Below are positions 7,342 to 17,632 of a stretch of DNA of 64,000 nt, piece by piece. The stretch comes from Eilatimonas milleporae. GTDB lineage: Bacteria > Pseudomonadota > Alphaproteobacteria > Sphingomonadales > Kordiimonadaceae. The translations under genes and the position numbers were made by a program. Under the pieces are notes generated by a model, which saw only the letters and a list, made by a program, of their open reading frames with translations, made no database searches and was not told the DNA's origin. The stretch spans positions 310,001 to 374,000 of the forward strand of contig NZ_REFR01000012.1 in NCBI RefSeq assembly GCF_003688555.1, written 5' to 3'. Each line of letters opens with the position of its first letter. The stretch's first letter is position 1.

Positions 7342-8766
7342 ATGAGAAACGGGTCCATACATCGCGACGACAGACGAAAATATGATACCAGGCATCCCTT
7401 GAAACGACATTGGATATCGGCCCTGGCGCTCGGCATTGCGCTGTCCGGTGGTCAGCCCGTTTCAGCGGAAACACTGAAAGATGCTCTCGCCGCTGCCTAT
7501 ATGGGCAATCCGCAGCTTGAAGCACAGAGGGCGGCCCTGCGCGCTATCGATGAAAATGTGCGGCAGGCCAATGCCAACTATCTGCCAACTGTTGATGGGA
7601 ACTACACTCATACTGAAAGGGGCCTGACCATTGGTGTCGAGGGCCAACCCTCCGAGCCGCGTACCGACTTCAATACGGAAAACTACCGGGCGCAATTGGA
7701 CCAGAATCTGTTTCGCGGGTTCCGCACCCTGAATGCGGTCAAGGGAGCAAAAAGCCAGGTGATGGCCGGCCGCGCGCAATTGACCGATGTGGAACAACAG
7801 GTCCTGCAGGATGCCGTGACCGCTTATATGGATGTGGTGCGGGACCAGGCGGTCCTGGCCCTTAATCAGAACAATGTTCAGGTTTTGGAACGCCAGCTCG
7901 AGGCCAGTCAGGACCGGTTCCGGGTCGGCGAGGTGACGCGGACCGATGTGGCGCAGTCGGAAGCCCGTCTTGAAGGCGCGCGCTCGCAGGTTTTGAATGC
8001 GGAGGCGCAGCTGGCCACTGCCCGTGCCGCTTATGAGCGGGTGATCGGCCGGCCACCGTCCAGCCTGAAGACGCCGGATGAAAGACCGGTTTTGCCGCCT
8101 TCGTTGGAAGATGCCATTTCACTGGCCACGGCCCAGTCACCGGGCATTTTGCAGGCCATGAGCAATGAGCAGGCGGCCCGTTATAGTGTGCGGGAGGCTG
8201 AAGGGGCCTTATTGCCCACAGTGACGGCGCAGGCATCCCTGCAGCGTTTTGAAGGCATTCAGTTCTTCGGTGAGGGGTTCGTTGGGTTTACCCAGGAAAC
8301 ACGTGAAGTCCTGTTAAATGTGGCGGTTCCGCTTTATGCCGGTGGAGGACGGTATTCCGATATCCGCCGCGCCAAGCAGACCCGCAGCCAGCGGATGCTG
8401 GAGATCCGCCAGGCCGAGCGGCTGGCGCAGGAACGGGCACGTGTTGCATGGGATAATTACCGCGCTGCACGCGGTCAGATCATTTCGTCCGAGGCACAGG
8501 TCCGCGCCAATGAAATCGCCCTCGACGGCGTACGGCAGGAAGCGGCCGTGGGATCGCGGACAACGCTGGACGTTCTGGATGCCGAGCAGGAATTGCTGGA
8601 TTCCCGTGTCAGTCTGGTGCGGGCGCAGAGGGATGAACAGGTTGCAGCATACACATTGCTGTCGGCGATGGGGCAGTTGACGGCAAATGGTCTGGGCCTA
8701 GAGGTGGAAACCTATGACCCGATTGCGAATTATGACAAGGTGAAATGGCAGTTGTTCGGATGGTGA
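7342..8766 (+). CDS. TolC-family outer membrane efflux protein
   Basis: 474 residues, start fixed by AAGAGGAG before ATG 7342. A signal peptide is at about residues 16-42 (ISALALGIALSGGQPVSAE). Two outer-membrane-efflux repeats follow, each with the helical heptad pattern and the ALAAAYMGNPQLEAQRAALRA opening, and the second contains NVAVPLYAGGGRYSDIRRAKQ. It should trimerise as the outer channel of a type I secretion or RND pump. No pump gene is adjacent, as usual at this locus. A terminator follows. Confidence 0.93.
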   Translation: MRNGSIHRDDRRKYDTRHPLKRHWISALALGIALSGGQPVSAETLKDALAAAYMGNPQLEAQRAALRAIDENVRQANANYLPTVDGNYTHTERGLTIGVEGQPSEPRTDFNTENYRAQLDQNLFRGFRTLNAVKGAKSQVMAGRAQLTDVEQQVLQDAVTAYMDVVRDQAVLALNQNNVQVLERQLEASQDRFRVGEVTRTDVAQSEARLEGARSQVLNAEAQLATARAAYERVIGRPPSSLKTPDERPVLPPSLEDAISLATAQSPGILQAMSNEQAARYSVREAEGALLPTVTAQASLQRFEGIQFFGEGFVGFTQETREVLLNVAVPLYAGGGRYSDIRRAKQTRSQRMLEIRQAERLAQERARVAWDNYRAARGQIISSEAQVRANEIALDGVRQEAAVGSRTTLDVLDAEQELLDSRVSLVRAQRDEQVAAYTLLSAMGQLTANGLGLEVETYDPIANYDKVKWQLFGW

Positions 8767-8800
8767 TGGTTTTAACCGTCTTGCCGACCTGATTTCAGTG

Positions 8801-8828
8801 AAAAGGACCCAACCGGGTCCTTTTCCAT
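8801..8828 (+). terminator. Intrinsic terminator after the tolC-type gene
   Basis: A perfect 10-bp stem AAAAGGACCC / GGGTCCTTTT (8801-8810 and 8815-8824) with loop AACC, ending in T residues. Confidence 0.85.
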
Positions 8829-8870
8829 TTGTTGCCATATGCTTTGCCTTTTGCCCACTTTCGCAAGGAT

Positions 8871-8898
8871 TTGTCTAAATGCCTTTGATTTCTATACA
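8871..8898 (+). promoter_or_regulatory. Possible popZ promoter
   Basis: TTGTCT (8871-8876) and TATACA (8893-8898) are separated by 16 bases, about 80 bases before the popZ start and just after the tolC terminator. Consensus match only. Confidence 0.4.
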
Positions 8899-8979
8899 AT
8901 AAATGACGCACACAATTGACAGGTCACGGTTGGGGCGGTACCTGTTTTTGTATAAGGGGCGTGCAGTGCTGGCAGGGAA

Positions 8980-9615
8980 ATGAGCGACAATACGGCTGAA
9001 GACGAACCGACAATGGAAGAAATCCTGGCGTCCATTCGCCGGATTATTTCTGATGAATCCGAAGAAGATCAGTCGGTTGACCTTGAAGATGAGGCCGATG
9101 TCAGCGCGGAGCAGGAGCCTGAACCTGCTCCGGAACCGGATCCTGTTGCGGAGCCTGAGCCTGAGCCCGTCCCTGAACCACAACCCGAACCAGAGCCTGA
9201 GCCCGAACCGGTACCGGAGCCGTTGCCCGAACCTGTTGCCGAGCCGGAACCTGAACCGGAGCCCGAGCCTGTCTTTGAGCCTGAGCCCGAGCCTGTTCCC
9301 CAGCCTGAGCCCGAGCCGGCCGACCTCATTGCCGCCGAAGAAGAAGATGTCCTGGAACTGACCGAGGTGGTGCCTCCGGCAGGTCGGCAAGCCAGCGGAA
9401 TCGTCTCCCAACCGGTGGAAAACATCGCCGCGCAAAGTTTTGCCCATCTCAGCCATTTGATGGTCACGGGATATAACGGTGCGGACAATACGCTAGAGGC
9501 CGTTGTCCGGGAAATGCTGCGTCCCATGTTGCAGGCCTGGCTGGATGAAAATCTGCCGTCCATCGTACAGGACGCAGTGGAGCGGGAAGTGGCGCGCATT
9601 TCGCGTCGCAAGTAA
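8980..9615 (+). CDS. popZ: PopZ polar organising protein (DUF2497)
   Basis: 211 residues. The N-terminal helix [17 protein letters not shown] (11-27) is the conserved client-binding region. Residues about 40-120 are an almost pure Glu-Pro repeat (EPEPEP), the acidic disordered linker. The C-terminal helices (about 165-211, [22 protein letters not shown]) are the oligomerisation domain. PopZ forms condensates at the cell pole that anchor the ParB-parS centromere. The gene order tolC - popZ - valS is typical of alphaproteobacteria. The linker is longer than in Caulobacter, and its DNA is repetitive. Confidence 0.93.
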   Translation: MSDNTAEDEPTMEEILASIRRIISDESEEDQSVDLEDEADVSAEQEPEPAPEPDPVAEPEPEPVPEPQPEPEPEPEPVPEPLPEPVAEPEPEPEPEPVFEPEPEPVPQPEPEPADLIAAEEEDVLELTEVVPPAGRQASGIVSQPVENIAAQSFAHLSHLMVTGYNGADNTLEAVVREMLRPMLQAWLDENLPSIVQDAVEREVARISRRK

Positions 9616-9813
9616 TCTTAACCCCCATATTGACATTTTCGCGCCAAGGGTAGCATCTGCCCTTTTGTTTTGTCGCCGGATTGGGCATGGTTCGCCGCGT
9701 TCCCGACTTTTGGCGCAAACTCTGTTTCGGATCTTGAACGATGCGTGTTTCGGCACACAGGGAAAATCCGGCGACAGCGGCGCCATGACGACCTCAATTT
9801 AAGAGCAGAGACA

Positions 9814-12450
9814 ATGAATACCACCTATGCCCCCGCCGATATTGAAGAAAAATGGTATCTGCATTGGGAAAAAAGCGGTTTGTTCGCCGCGGATGAACAG
9901 TCGAATGCCGTTCCATATGCCATTGTGATGCCGCCGCCGAACGTGACGGGAAATCTGCATATGGGGCATGCGCTGGACAATACACTGCAGGATGTTCTTG
10001 TCCGTTTTGAAAGGCTGCGCGGCAAGAATGTCCTTTGGCAGCCGGGCACGGACCATGCGGGTATCGCTACACAGATGGTGGTGGAGCGTATGCTGGATAA
10101 GGAGGGCGTCAAGCGCGCGGAATTGGGCCGCGAGGCATTTCTGGAGCGTGTCTGGGAGTGGAAACAGGAATCCGGTGGTGCCATTACCGGTCAGTTGCGG
10201 CGGCTGGGGGCAAGCTGTGACTGGTCGCGTGAAGCGTTCACCATGGATGATCCGCGCCAGGAGGCCGTGACGCAGAAATTTGTCCAGCTTTATCGCGATG
10301 GTCTGATTTATCGCGACAAGCGGCTGGTCAACTGGGATCCCAAGCTGAAAACCGCCATTTCCGATCTGGAGGTGGAACAAAAAGAAGTGGACGGCCACTT
10401 CTGGCATTTCCGCTATCCGATCGACGAGGAAGGGGGGCGGTTTATCGTGATCGCCACCACACGTCCGGAAACCATGCTGGGCGATACGGCCGTGGCGGTG
10501 CACCCCGATGATGAGCGGTACCGTGATCTGGTGGGAAAACAGGTTCGTCTGCCCCTGACGGATCGCCTGATCCCGATTGTCGCCGATGACTGGGCCGATC
10601 CGGAACAGGGGTCCGGGGCGGTGAAAATCACACCGGCGCATGATTTCAATGATTTTGCTGTCGGCCAGCGACACGATTTGCCGATGATCAATATTTTTGA
10701 CTCTGAGGCCTGTCTGTCGGATGCCGTGCCGGAAAAATACTGCGGCATGGATCGTTTCGAGGCCCGCAAGGCCGTTGTTGCCGATATGGAAACACTCGGC
10801 CTTGTCGAGAAGATCGAAGCACACACCCATATGGTGCCGTACGGTGATCGCAGCGGTGTGGTGGTCGAGCCCTGGTTGACGGATCAGTGGTATGTGGATG
10901 CCGCGACATTGGCCGGGCCTGCCATAGAGGCGGTTGAAGACGGGCGTACCCGCTTTGTACCGAAAACCTGGGAAAAGACCTATTTCGAATGGATGCGCAA
11001 TATCCAGCCCTGGTGTGTGTCGCGGCAATTGTGGTGGGGACACAGGATTCCCGCATGGTATGCCGGTGACGGCAGTGTTTTCGTCGCCGAAACCGAGGCG
11101 GATGCGTACCGTGAGGCCCGTAAAAAGCTGGGCGACGATGTACGGCTGGAACGTGACGGGGATGTACTGGACACATGGTTTTCATCCGCCATGTGGCCTT
11201 ACAGCACCCTCGGCTGGCCCGAGAAAACACCGGCGCTTGAAACATTCTATCCCGGCGCAACCCTTGTGACCGGTTTTGACATCATCTTTTTCTGGGTGGC
11301 CAGAATGATGATGTCGGGCCTGTATTTCATGGGCGATGTGCCGTTTAAAACCGTTTATATTCATGCCCTTGTCCGGGACGCCAAGGGCCAGAAAATGTCC
11401 AAGTCCAAAGGCAATGTCATCGACCCGATCAATTTCATCGACAAATACGGGGCGGATGCGCTGCGTTTTACCCTTGCCGCGATGGAGGCCCAGGGCCGGG
11501 ATATCAAACTGGATGAAAAACGGGTCGAGGGATACCGCAATTTCGGCACCAAATTATGGAATGCCGCCCGTTTCTGCCAGATGAACGGTGTTGTGGGCGG
11601 GGCGGATGGTATGCCGCCGCCCGCGACCAGTGCCATAAACAAGTGGATCATCGCAGAAGTCGCAGGCGCGGCGCGGACTGTGACCAAAGGCCTTGATGCT
11701 TTTCGTTTTAATGATGCGGCCGGGACGATCTATCATTTTGTCTGGGGCACATTCTGCGACTGGTATCTGGAGTTGATCAAGCCGGTTTTCTACGGTGACG
11801 ATGAAGCGTTGAAGGCGGAAACCCGGGCTGTGACAGGCTGGATTCTGGACAGGATATTGATCCTTTTGCATCCTTTCATGCCTTTCATTACCGAAGAGTT
11901 GTGGCATGGGATGTCAGAGACACGGCCCTGTGACCTCATTCGTGCGGAATGGCCTGTCCTGGAGCAGGAAGACGATGCGGCGGGTGAAGAGGTCAACTGG
12001 CTGATCCGCTTCATTTCGGAAATCCGTTCAACCCGTTCGGAAATGAATGTGCCGGCAGGCGCCAAGCCGGCTGCGCTTATCGTCGGTGCATCGCAAGAGA
12101 CAACGCGCCGGCTTCGTGACTGGCAAACCACGCTGTGCCGCCTTGCACGGCTGGACAGGGCGGACAGTGTCGCCATGGCGGATGCCAAAGATGCTGCCCA
12201 GCTTGTGGTGGATGAGGCCACCGTCTATCTGCCACTCGCCGGTGTTATGGATCTTGACGCCGAAAAGGCGCGTCTTGCGAAAGTCCTCGACAAGCTTAAC
12301 AAGGATGCGGGCGCCTTGCGGGGGCGACTGTCAAACGAGAAGTTTTTGGCGAAAGCGCCCGCAGATGTCGTCGCCGATGCCAAAGAGCAGCTTTCCGGCC
12401 TGGAGGAACAGGGCGCAAAGATAAAGGCGGCCCTGGAACGCCTGGGATGA
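9814..12450 (+). CDS. valS: Valyl-tRNA synthetase
   Basis: 878 residues from ATG 9814. The class I signatures are [15 protein letters not shown] (HIGH site, about residue 37-51) and KMSKSKGN (about 528). The editing CP1 domain contains [17 protein letters not shown]. The C-terminal coiled coil ([21 protein letters not shown]) contacts the tRNA. The frame is open upstream to 9670, but that part lies between popZ and a normal start and does not look like ValS. It charges tRNA-Val in the cytoplasm. Confidence 0.97.
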   Translation: MNTTYAPADIEEKWYLHWEKSGLFAADEQSNAVPYAIVMPPPNVTGNLHMGHALDNTLQDVLVRFERLRGKNVLWQPGTDHAGIATQMVVERMLDKEGVKRAELGREAFLERVWEWKQESGGAITGQLRRLGASCDWSREAFTMDDPRQEAVTQKFVQLYRDGLIYRDKRLVNWDPKLKTAISDLEVEQKEVDGHFWHFRYPIDEEGGRFIVIATTRPETMLGDTAVAVHPDDERYRDLVGKQVRLPLTDRLIPIVADDWADPEQGSGAVKITPAHDFNDFAVGQRHDLPMINIFDSEACLSDAVPEKYCGMDRFEARKAVVADMETLGLVEKIEAHTHMVPYGDRSGVVVEPWLTDQWYVDAATLAGPAIEAVEDGRTRFVPKTWEKTYFEWMRNIQPWCVSRQLWWGHRIPAWYAGDGSVFVAETEADAYREARKKLGDDVRLERDGDVLDTWFSSAMWPYSTLGWPEKTPALETFYPGATLVTGFDIIFFWVARMMMSGLYFMGDVPFKTVYIHALVRDAKGQKMSKSKGNVIDPINFIDKYGADALRFTLAAMEAQGRDIKLDEKRVEGYRNFGTKLWNAARFCQMNGVVGGADGMPPPATSAINKWIIAEVAGAARTVTKGLDAFRFNDAAGTIYHFVWGTFCDWYLELIKPVFYGDDEALKAETRAVTGWILDRILILLHPFMPFITEELWHGMSETRPCDLIRAEWPVLEQEDDAAGEEVNWLIRFISEIRSTRSEMNVPAGAKPAALIVGASQETTRRLRDWQTTLCRLARLDRADSVAMADAKDAAQLVVDEATVYLPLAGVMDLDAEKARLAKVLDKLNKDAGALRGRLSNEKFLAKAPADVVADAKEQLSGLEEQGAKIKAALERLG

Positions 12451-12453
12451 GAC

Positions 12454-12486
12454 CATGGCCGGGATGTCATGCCTGTCCCGGCCATG
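12454..12486. terminator. Hairpin between convergent genes
   Basis: CATGGCCGGGA (12454-12464) and its complement (12476-12486) form an 11-bp stem between the convergent valS and solute-binding gene. There is no clear T tract on either side, so it may act as a weak bidirectional terminator. Confidence 0.5.
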
Positions 12487-12495
12487 TCCGCTCTC

Positions 12496-13320
12496 TTATT
12501 CCCGTTCTGTATCGGGCCAGCTGATCGGGGCGCCGGCGCCCTCAAGGCCCATGTTCAACCGTGCGATGCTATGATGTCCGATGCTTTTCGAGCACAGGAT
12601 ATGAAAGGGCTGCAACGGTTTCAGGTCTGGCGGTGAAAAGATGAAGATAAGGCGTCCGGGATGGGCATGGCGGCTGTAATAGTCGGCCTCCAGGCTTGTA
12701 ATGAACGTATACTCCCCCCGGCCCGATGCGATCAGCGCCATGCTGTGCTGTGGGGCAAGCACATCCTGAATGACAGGGGGCCGGTATCGGGCGAGCCATG
12801 CTTCTATCTGGGCCCCGTAATGCCAGGGTCTTTTGCGGATCATACGCATCGACGTATCGGCAACCGTATCTTCGGCGTGCCTGCGTTTTGCGATGCGTTT
12901 GGCGCTGAGGCGATTGGCCACCATCACAACCGGGACCGGGTCGCTGATGGCCGTGGTGAAGAGCAGGCTTCCTTCCCGCTCCGTGACCTTGAACCAGCCG
13001 ATGGAGCACCCCTTTACTCTGTCTTCCGTTAAAATGTGAATGCTGCGTGTGGCCGGGGCCTGTTGCCAGTCGATTTCAAACCCGGCCCCCCGCGCGGCCT
13101 CGGATGTAATGTCCACCAGAAAGCCGGTGGTTTTACCCTTCTTCTGATAGGCCAGCGGGGGCCTGTCCTCGAAAAAGACGGTCAGTGTTTCCGTATCTGT
13201 TTCGGCGTGCGCGGGAAAGGCGGTGGAAAAACAGTACAAGATCAGAAACAGTAAAAAAGAAATCAGGCCAGTATGTCCGGGAAGGAATTTTCGGCCTTTG
13301 AAAAAAACAGGGTATGTCAA
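12496..13320 (-). CDS. Periplasmic solute-binding (family 3-like) protein
   Basis: 274 residues if started at TTG 13320, chosen because AGAGGAG lies five bases before it and puts the hydrophobic segment HTGLISFLLFLILYCFSTAFPAHA near the N-terminus as a signal peptide. The frame is open to ATG 13398. The mature part begins LTVFFEDRPPLAYQKKGKTTGFLVDIT, typical of family 3 solute-binding or SBP-like sensor domains. No transporter genes are adjacent, so it may be an orphan binding protein of the kind often seen in marine proteobacteria. The ligand is unknown. Confidence 0.7.
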   Translation of the reverse strand: MTYPVFFKGRKFLPGHTGLISFLLFLILYCFSTAFPAHAETDTETLTVFFEDRPPLAYQKKGKTTGFLVDITSEAARGAGFEIDWQQAPATRSIHILTEDRVKGCSIGWFKVTEREGSLLFTTAISDPVPVVMVANRLSAKRIAKRRHAEDTVADTSMRMIRKRPWHYGAQIEAWLARYRPPVIQDVLAPQHSMALIASGRGEYTFITSLEADYYSRHAHPGRLIFIFSPPDLKPLQPFHILCSKSIGHHSIARLNMGLEGAGAPISWPDTERE

Positions 13321-13420
13321 TTTTACTCCTCTACCAGTATTTTCGACCCCCTTGTCATTTTCCTTCAGCATCTGGATGGCATGGCTTTGACACGTCAAAG
13401 GACTTGTTCGTCCGTGTCAG

Positions 13421-13448
13421 CCGGTGAAAAGCCGTGAGCGTTCACCGG
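13421..13448. repeat. Inverted repeat upstream of ilvD
   Basis: CCGGTGAA (13421-13428) and TTCACCGG (13441-13448) could pair as an 8-bp stem in the region between the divergent solute-binding gene and ilvD. Function not evident; no attenuator with a leader peptide rich in branched-chain codons was found. Confidence 0.35.
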
Positions 13449-13633
13449 TGCGCATACACTCCCAAGGATTGCGAAAGGAAATTTCACATTGTGTGATAAA
13501 TTTTTCCAAATGTTATCGACACTGTCTGTGCAGATCGCTAAAGTCTGCCCCGCTTAGCGTGTAAACGCTGGCGGAAAACGACCCACGCAAGAACGACCGA
13601 AGCAAGTCCGGCATTTGTCAGGAGGAATATGTC

Positions 13634-15487
13634 ATGCCAGCCTATCGTTCCCGCACCACCACACATGGCCGCAACATGGCCGGAGCCCGTGCCCTTTGGC
13701 GTGCGACCGGTATGAAAGAGGGCGATTTCGGTAAACCGATCATCGCCATTTCCAACAGTTTTACCCAGTTCGTTCCCGGTCACGTCCATCTGAAGGATTT
13801 GGGGCAACTGGTCGCGCGGGAGGTGGAAGCGGCCGGCGGGGTTGCGAAGGAGTTCAATACCATTGCCGTGGATGATGGAATTGCCATGGGCCATGACGGC
13901 ATGCTGTACAGTCTGCCGAGCCGCGAGGTGATCGCCGACAGTGTGGAATATATGGCCAATGCCCACTGCGCGGATGCGCTTGTGTGTATCTCCAACTGCG
14001 ACAAGATCACGCCCGGCATGCTGATGGCAGCCATGCGGTTGAATATCCCGGCGGTTTTCGTGTCCGGCGGTCCAATGGAGGCGGGCGAAATCCAGACGGA
14101 AGACGGCGACACCAAATATCTTGATCTGGTCAGTCCCATGGTTGCCGGTGCCGATCCGAATGCAAGCGATGCCGAGGTGCAACTGGCCGAGGAAGAGGCC
14201 TGCCCCACATGTGGCTCCTGTAGCGGCATGTTTACCGCGAACAGTATGAACTGCCTGACGGAAGCGTTGGGGCTGTCACTTCCCGGCAACGGATCGACCC
14301 TGGCGACCCACGCGGACAGAAAGCAACTTTTCATGACGGCTGGACGGCTGATCGTGAAACTGGCCGAACGTTATTACAAACATGGTGATGAAAGGGCTTC
14401 GCCGCGGGGAATTGCCACGTTTGAGGCCTTTGAAAATGCCATGACGCTGGATATCGCCATGGGCGGATCCACCAACACGGTATTGCACCTTTTGGCCGCC
14501 GCGATCGAAGGGGAGGTCGATTTTACCATGGCCGATATCGACCGCCTGTCGCGAAAAATCCCAAATCTTTGCAAGGTGGCGCCCGCGCATGACCGGTATC
14601 ATATGCAGGATGTGCACCGGGCCGGCGGTATTTATGCCATTCTGGGCGAGTTGGAACGTGGTGGCCTGCTGCACCGTGATGTGGCCACGGTCCATACGCC
14701 GACACTGGGTGAGGCGATTGACCGCTTCGATGTGTGCCGTACCGACGATGCCGAGGTCCATCAGTTTTTCCGGGCGGCGCCGGGCGGTGTCCGCACAACC
14801 CAGGCATTCAGCCAGTCCAAACGCTACACGGATCTGGATCTGGACCGTGAAGGCGGCTGTATTCGCACTATTGAGCATGCCTATAGCCAGGATGGCGGGC
14901 TGGCTGTGTTGTTCGGCAATATCGCGAAAGATGGCTGTATCGTCAAAACGGCCGGTGTGGATGAAAGTATTCTTACCTTTTCCGGGGCGGCCAGGATTTT
15001 TGAAAGCCAGGATGCCGCCTGTGAGGGCATTCTGGGCGGCCGTATCAAACCCGGTGATGTGGTTCTGATCCGCTATGAGGGGCCGAAGGGCGGTCCCGGC
15101 ATGCAGGAAATGCTGTATCCGACCACCTATCTGAAATCCATGGGGCTGGGCGCGGCCTGCGCCCTGGTCACCGATGGACGGTTTTCGGGTGGTACATCGG
15201 GTTTGTCCATTGGCCATGTTAGCCCGGAGGCGGCCGAAGGGGGCGCCATTGCCCTGGTGGAGGATGGCGATATTATCGATATCGATATCCCGAACCGGTC
15301 CATTGATGTGCGCCTTTCAGAAGCGGAGCTGGCCGCGCGCCGTGCCGACAAGGACGCGCGCGACGCGATGCCCTGGAAACCGGCAGAGCCGCGCCCCCGC
15401 AAACTGACGAAAGCCTTGAAAGCCTATGCCATGCTGACCACGAGTGCTTCCAAGGGGGCGATCCGCCAGTTGCCTGACGGTGTCTGA
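13634..15487 (+). CDS. ilvD: Dihydroxy-acid dehydratase
   Basis: 617 residues, the usual length of the E. coli-type enzyme. CAGGAGGA precedes ATG 13634. Iron-sulfur ligands are in [12 protein letters not shown] (about residue 117) and [18 protein letters not shown] (about 195). It converts dihydroxy-isovalerate and dihydroxy-methylvalerate to the keto acids that lead to valine and isoleucine. No other ilv gene is adjacent. Confidence 0.97.
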   Translation: MPAYRSRTTTHGRNMAGARALWRATGMKEGDFGKPIIAISNSFTQFVPGHVHLKDLGQLVAREVEAAGGVAKEFNTIAVDDGIAMGHDGMLYSLPSREVIADSVEYMANAHCADALVCISNCDKITPGMLMAAMRLNIPAVFVSGGPMEAGEIQTEDGDTKYLDLVSPMVAGADPNASDAEVQLAEEEACPTCGSCSGMFTANSMNCLTEALGLSLPGNGSTLATHADRKQLFMTAGRLIVKLAERYYKHGDERASPRGIATFEAFENAMTLDIAMGGSTNTVLHLLAAAIEGEVDFTMADIDRLSRKIPNLCKVAPAHDRYHMQDVHRAGGIYAILGELERGGLLHRDVATVHTPTLGEAIDRFDVCRTDDAEVHQFFRAAPGGVRTTQAFSQSKRYTDLDLDREGGCIRTIEHAYSQDGGLAVLFGNIAKDGCIVKTAGVDESILTFSGAARIFESQDAACEGILGGRIKPGDVVLIRYEGPKGGPGMQEMLYPTTYLKSMGLGAACALVTDGRFSGGTSGLSIGHVSPEAAEGGAIALVEDGDIIDIDIPNRSIDVRLSEAELAARRADKDARDAMPWKPAEPRPRKLTKALKAYAMLTTSASKGAIRQLPDGV

Positions 15488-15567
15488 CGGAAAAGCCGTT
15501 TGCCGTCCCTGCCGCCGTGTGTGGCCGTGATGTGGTCTCGGCCCTGCGGCGGCAACCCCCACGCGGC

Positions 15568-15876
15568 TTAGCGATCGCGTGGCGGGATATGCCGGACACC
15601 GTGACAGAACCGCAGCGCACTTTCACGGTCATATTTCAGGGATACACGCTTATCCGAGGCCGGCTGGTGTTGCCGGCTGATGCCCGGACGGCGTGCCGTT
15701 GCGGGCCGGATGGGGCGGGGGCAGAAACCGCCCCCGCAATTCGGGCAGACATTGTGTAGATGGGTTTCCACACAGTCCTTGCAGAAGGTGCATTCATACG
15801 TACAGATCATCGCATCGACCGCATCGGCGGGCAGGTCCTTGTTGCACCATTCGCAGTTGGGTCTGATCTCAAGCAT
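15568..15876 (-). CDS. DUF1272-like zinc-ribbon protein
   Basis: 102 residues from ATG 15876; upstream in-frame sequence lacks the family signature. It starts MLEIRPNCEWCNKDLP and contains CTYECTFCKDC and CPNCGGGF, the pattern of eight cysteines in DUF1272 (COG3813) proteins, which presumably bind zinc. The basic C-terminal 40 residues are not conserved. It lies convergent with ilvD. Biochemical role unknown. Confidence 0.75.
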   Translation of the reverse strand: MLEIRPNCEWCNKDLPADAVDAMICTYECTFCKDCVETHLHNVCPNCGGGFCPRPIRPATARRPGISRQHQPASDKRVSLKYDRESALRFCHGVRHIPPRDR

Positions 15877-16015
15877 GTGGTTTGCCCTGGTTTGTCTTGG
15901 TTGTCCTGGCCCGGTGTCGGTGGTGTATCTGCGTATCGGCGTAAACTGGCCGCTTTGTATCCCGCCATTGCCTTGATGAAACACCATCGGTGCCTTTATG
16001 CGCAACTGCCCTGGT

Positions 16016-16258
16016 TTAGGGCATGCCGGCGATGAAATGATGCACCGGCGTCAGGCGATGAAGATGCAACCGGACCGCCCTGGTCTTGCAATAAGGGCAG
16101 GTCAGGCGTTCGGAGACATCTTCCAATGTCAGGCGGCCATGAACATCCGGGCGTGTACACAGGCTGGTATGACTTTCACGGGCCTGGTGCCCGCAGGTGC
16201 GGCAGCGGGTCTCGAAACCGTAACCGCTGGCATAATCATCAAGGTACAGGTGGTTCAC
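16016..16258 (-). CDS. Small zinc-ribbon protein coupled to a Y-family polymerase
   Basis: 80 residues from GTG 16258, which overlaps the polymerase stop codon in GTGA, so translation is coupled. Two CxxC pairs (CRTCGHQ near residue 19 and CPYCKTR near 54) suggest one zinc ribbon; several His residues follow (LHLHRLTPVHH). I do not recognise a named family. Its place behind an SOS-controlled polymerase suggests a role in damage tolerance; this is inference from position. Confidence 0.65.
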   Translation of the reverse strand: MNHLYLDDYASGYGFETRCRTCGHQARESHTSLCTRPDVHGRLTLEDVSERLTCPYCKTRAVRLHLHRLTPVHHFIAGMP

Positions 16259-17502
16259 CAGAAATCCTCCATATCGGGAATGCGGGCAAAGGCGATTTTG
16301 CCGCCGGCATATCCGCCGGGCGGCGGAGTCCATGGTCCCAGACTGACAAGCGTTCGGGCATATTTGCCGTTCAGCCCGTCCATGATGCGTGACAGGGTCG
16401 ACCATTTCTGACGGTTTGCCGATGTGTCCCCAAACAGACTGAACTGCCGCTGTTCCGCTGGTCTGAGCCTGTACAGCGCCACATGCAGTTTTTTCACCCG
16501 GACAGCGTCAGGCAGATTAGCGCGGGCTTGTTCCCACAGGTCGGCCAGGCCTTGCACACAACTGCGGTCGTCATTCACATCGTCGAGCGGATGTTCACCG
16601 CCCCAGCGGCCTTCTTTCGCCGACAGCCACAACCCCAGACGTCCGGCGACAAAACCGTCGCGGCGCAGGCGCCGGCATGCCTTGACCGTCAGCAGGCGCG
16701 CGCAGTGCCATGCCTTGTCCATGTTGCGCCAGTCCGGGGGCAGTATGCGACCGTGACCATACATGCTGCGGGCGGTCTGTTTCGCGGCGATATCATACCC
16801 ATGCAGCGCGTACCAGAAGCGTTCTCCGTTGACAGTCCCCCACAGCGCCCGCAACTGGCGCGGCTGACTGTTCCACAGATCCGCAATGTCATGGATGCCG
16901 GCCTGTGCCAGCCTGTGACGCATGCGGCTGCCGATGCCGGGCAGGTCGCTCATCCGCAGATCAAGAAGCCGTCCCGGCAGGTCATCGGGATGCAGGATGG
17001 TCGCACCGTCCGGTTTTTCGATTTCCGAGGCGATCTTGGCAAGCAGCCGGTTCGGCCCCATGCCGATGGAGCACGTGATATAGGGCCCGACCGTTTTCCG
17101 CAGATGCTCCTTGATCGCCGCCGCCAGTCCGGCGGGGTCCTTCTGCCAGTCGCTGTCCACCGGGCAGGTCAGTTCGTCGATGGAACAGACGGTGCCGACA
17201 GGCAGGATATGCTCAATCTCCATCACCAGCTTGCGGTGCGCCCTTACATACAAATCGGGAGATTGCGGCTGCAGCACCAGGTCCGGACACTGGATACGGG
17301 CTTCCCTCACGGCCATGCCGGTTGTGACACCGCATGCTTTGGCGATTTTATTGGCGGCAATGATGCAGGTGCCGGCCGCCGTGTGAAAGGGGATAACCCC
17401 CACCGGTTTGCCGCGCAGGTGCGGTCGCGCCTGCTCTTCGACAGTGGCGAAGAAACTGTCGAAATCGATATATGCGACCCTCAGGCCGTCCGGTTTCCGC
17501 AT
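16255..17502 (-). CDS. Y-family DNA polymerase (DinB type)
   Basis: 415 residues; AAGGGG before ATG 17502. The catalytic palm has YIDFDSFFATVEEQ (about residues 10-23) and SIDE (about 107-110), with the acidic residues that bind metal. A helix-hairpin-helix (LRMSDLPGIGSRMRHRLAQAG) and a little-finger domain with KLHVALYRL follow. The C-terminal tail differs from DNA polymerase IV and lacks an obvious clamp-binding motif, though QRQFSLF (about 352-358) is a good candidate for one. It should carry out error-prone synthesis past lesions. An SOS box lies in its promoter. Confidence 0.88.
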   Translation of the reverse strand: MRKPDGLRVAYIDFDSFFATVEEQARPHLRGKPVGVIPFHTAAGTCIIAANKIAKACGVTTGMAVREARIQCPDLVLQPQSPDLYVRAHRKLVMEIEHILPVGTVCSIDELTCPVDSDWQKDPAGLAAAIKEHLRKTVGPYITCSIGMGPNRLLAKIASEIEKPDGATILHPDDLPGRLLDLRMSDLPGIGSRMRHRLAQAGIHDIADLWNSQPRQLRALWGTVNGERFWYALHGYDIAAKQTARSMYGHGRILPPDWRNMDKAWHCARLLTVKACRRLRRDGFVAGRLGLWLSAKEGRWGGEHPLDDVNDDRSCVQGLADLWEQARANLPDAVRVKKLHVALYRLRPAEQRQFSLFGDTSANRQKWSTLSRIMDGLNGKYARTLVSLGPWTPPPGGYAGGKIAFARIPDMEDFW

Positions 17503-17526
17503 CTTTGTGCCCCTTTGTCCTTATTA

Positions 17527-17541
17527 GAACAAAATAAGAAC
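17527..17541 (-). promoter_or_regulatory. LexA (SOS) box in the polymerase promoter
   Basis: On the minus strand GTTC-TTATTTT-GTTC matches the direct-repeat SOS box known for alphaproteobacterial LexA (GTTC-N7-GTTC). It lies between a possible -35 (GGACA, near 17549) and -10 (TCTAAT), so a bound repressor would block the promoter. It is about 25 bases upstream of the ATG. Confidence 0.8.
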
Positions 17542-17632
17542 ATTTTGTCCATACCTAATAAGAACGGGGCGTGTGTGACACACACGAGGCACGCGTATCG
17601 CAGATATGATGGGAAAAATCGTGAGGCCGAGT

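Noticed and set aside
9799-11043. 414-residue frame antisense to valS
   Set aside because: Shadow of the high-G+C valS reading frame, with no ribosome-binding site and no protein-like motifs.
14276-15217. 313-residue frame antisense to ilvD
   Set aside because: ilvD is certain on the other strand; the frame is a codon-bias artefact.
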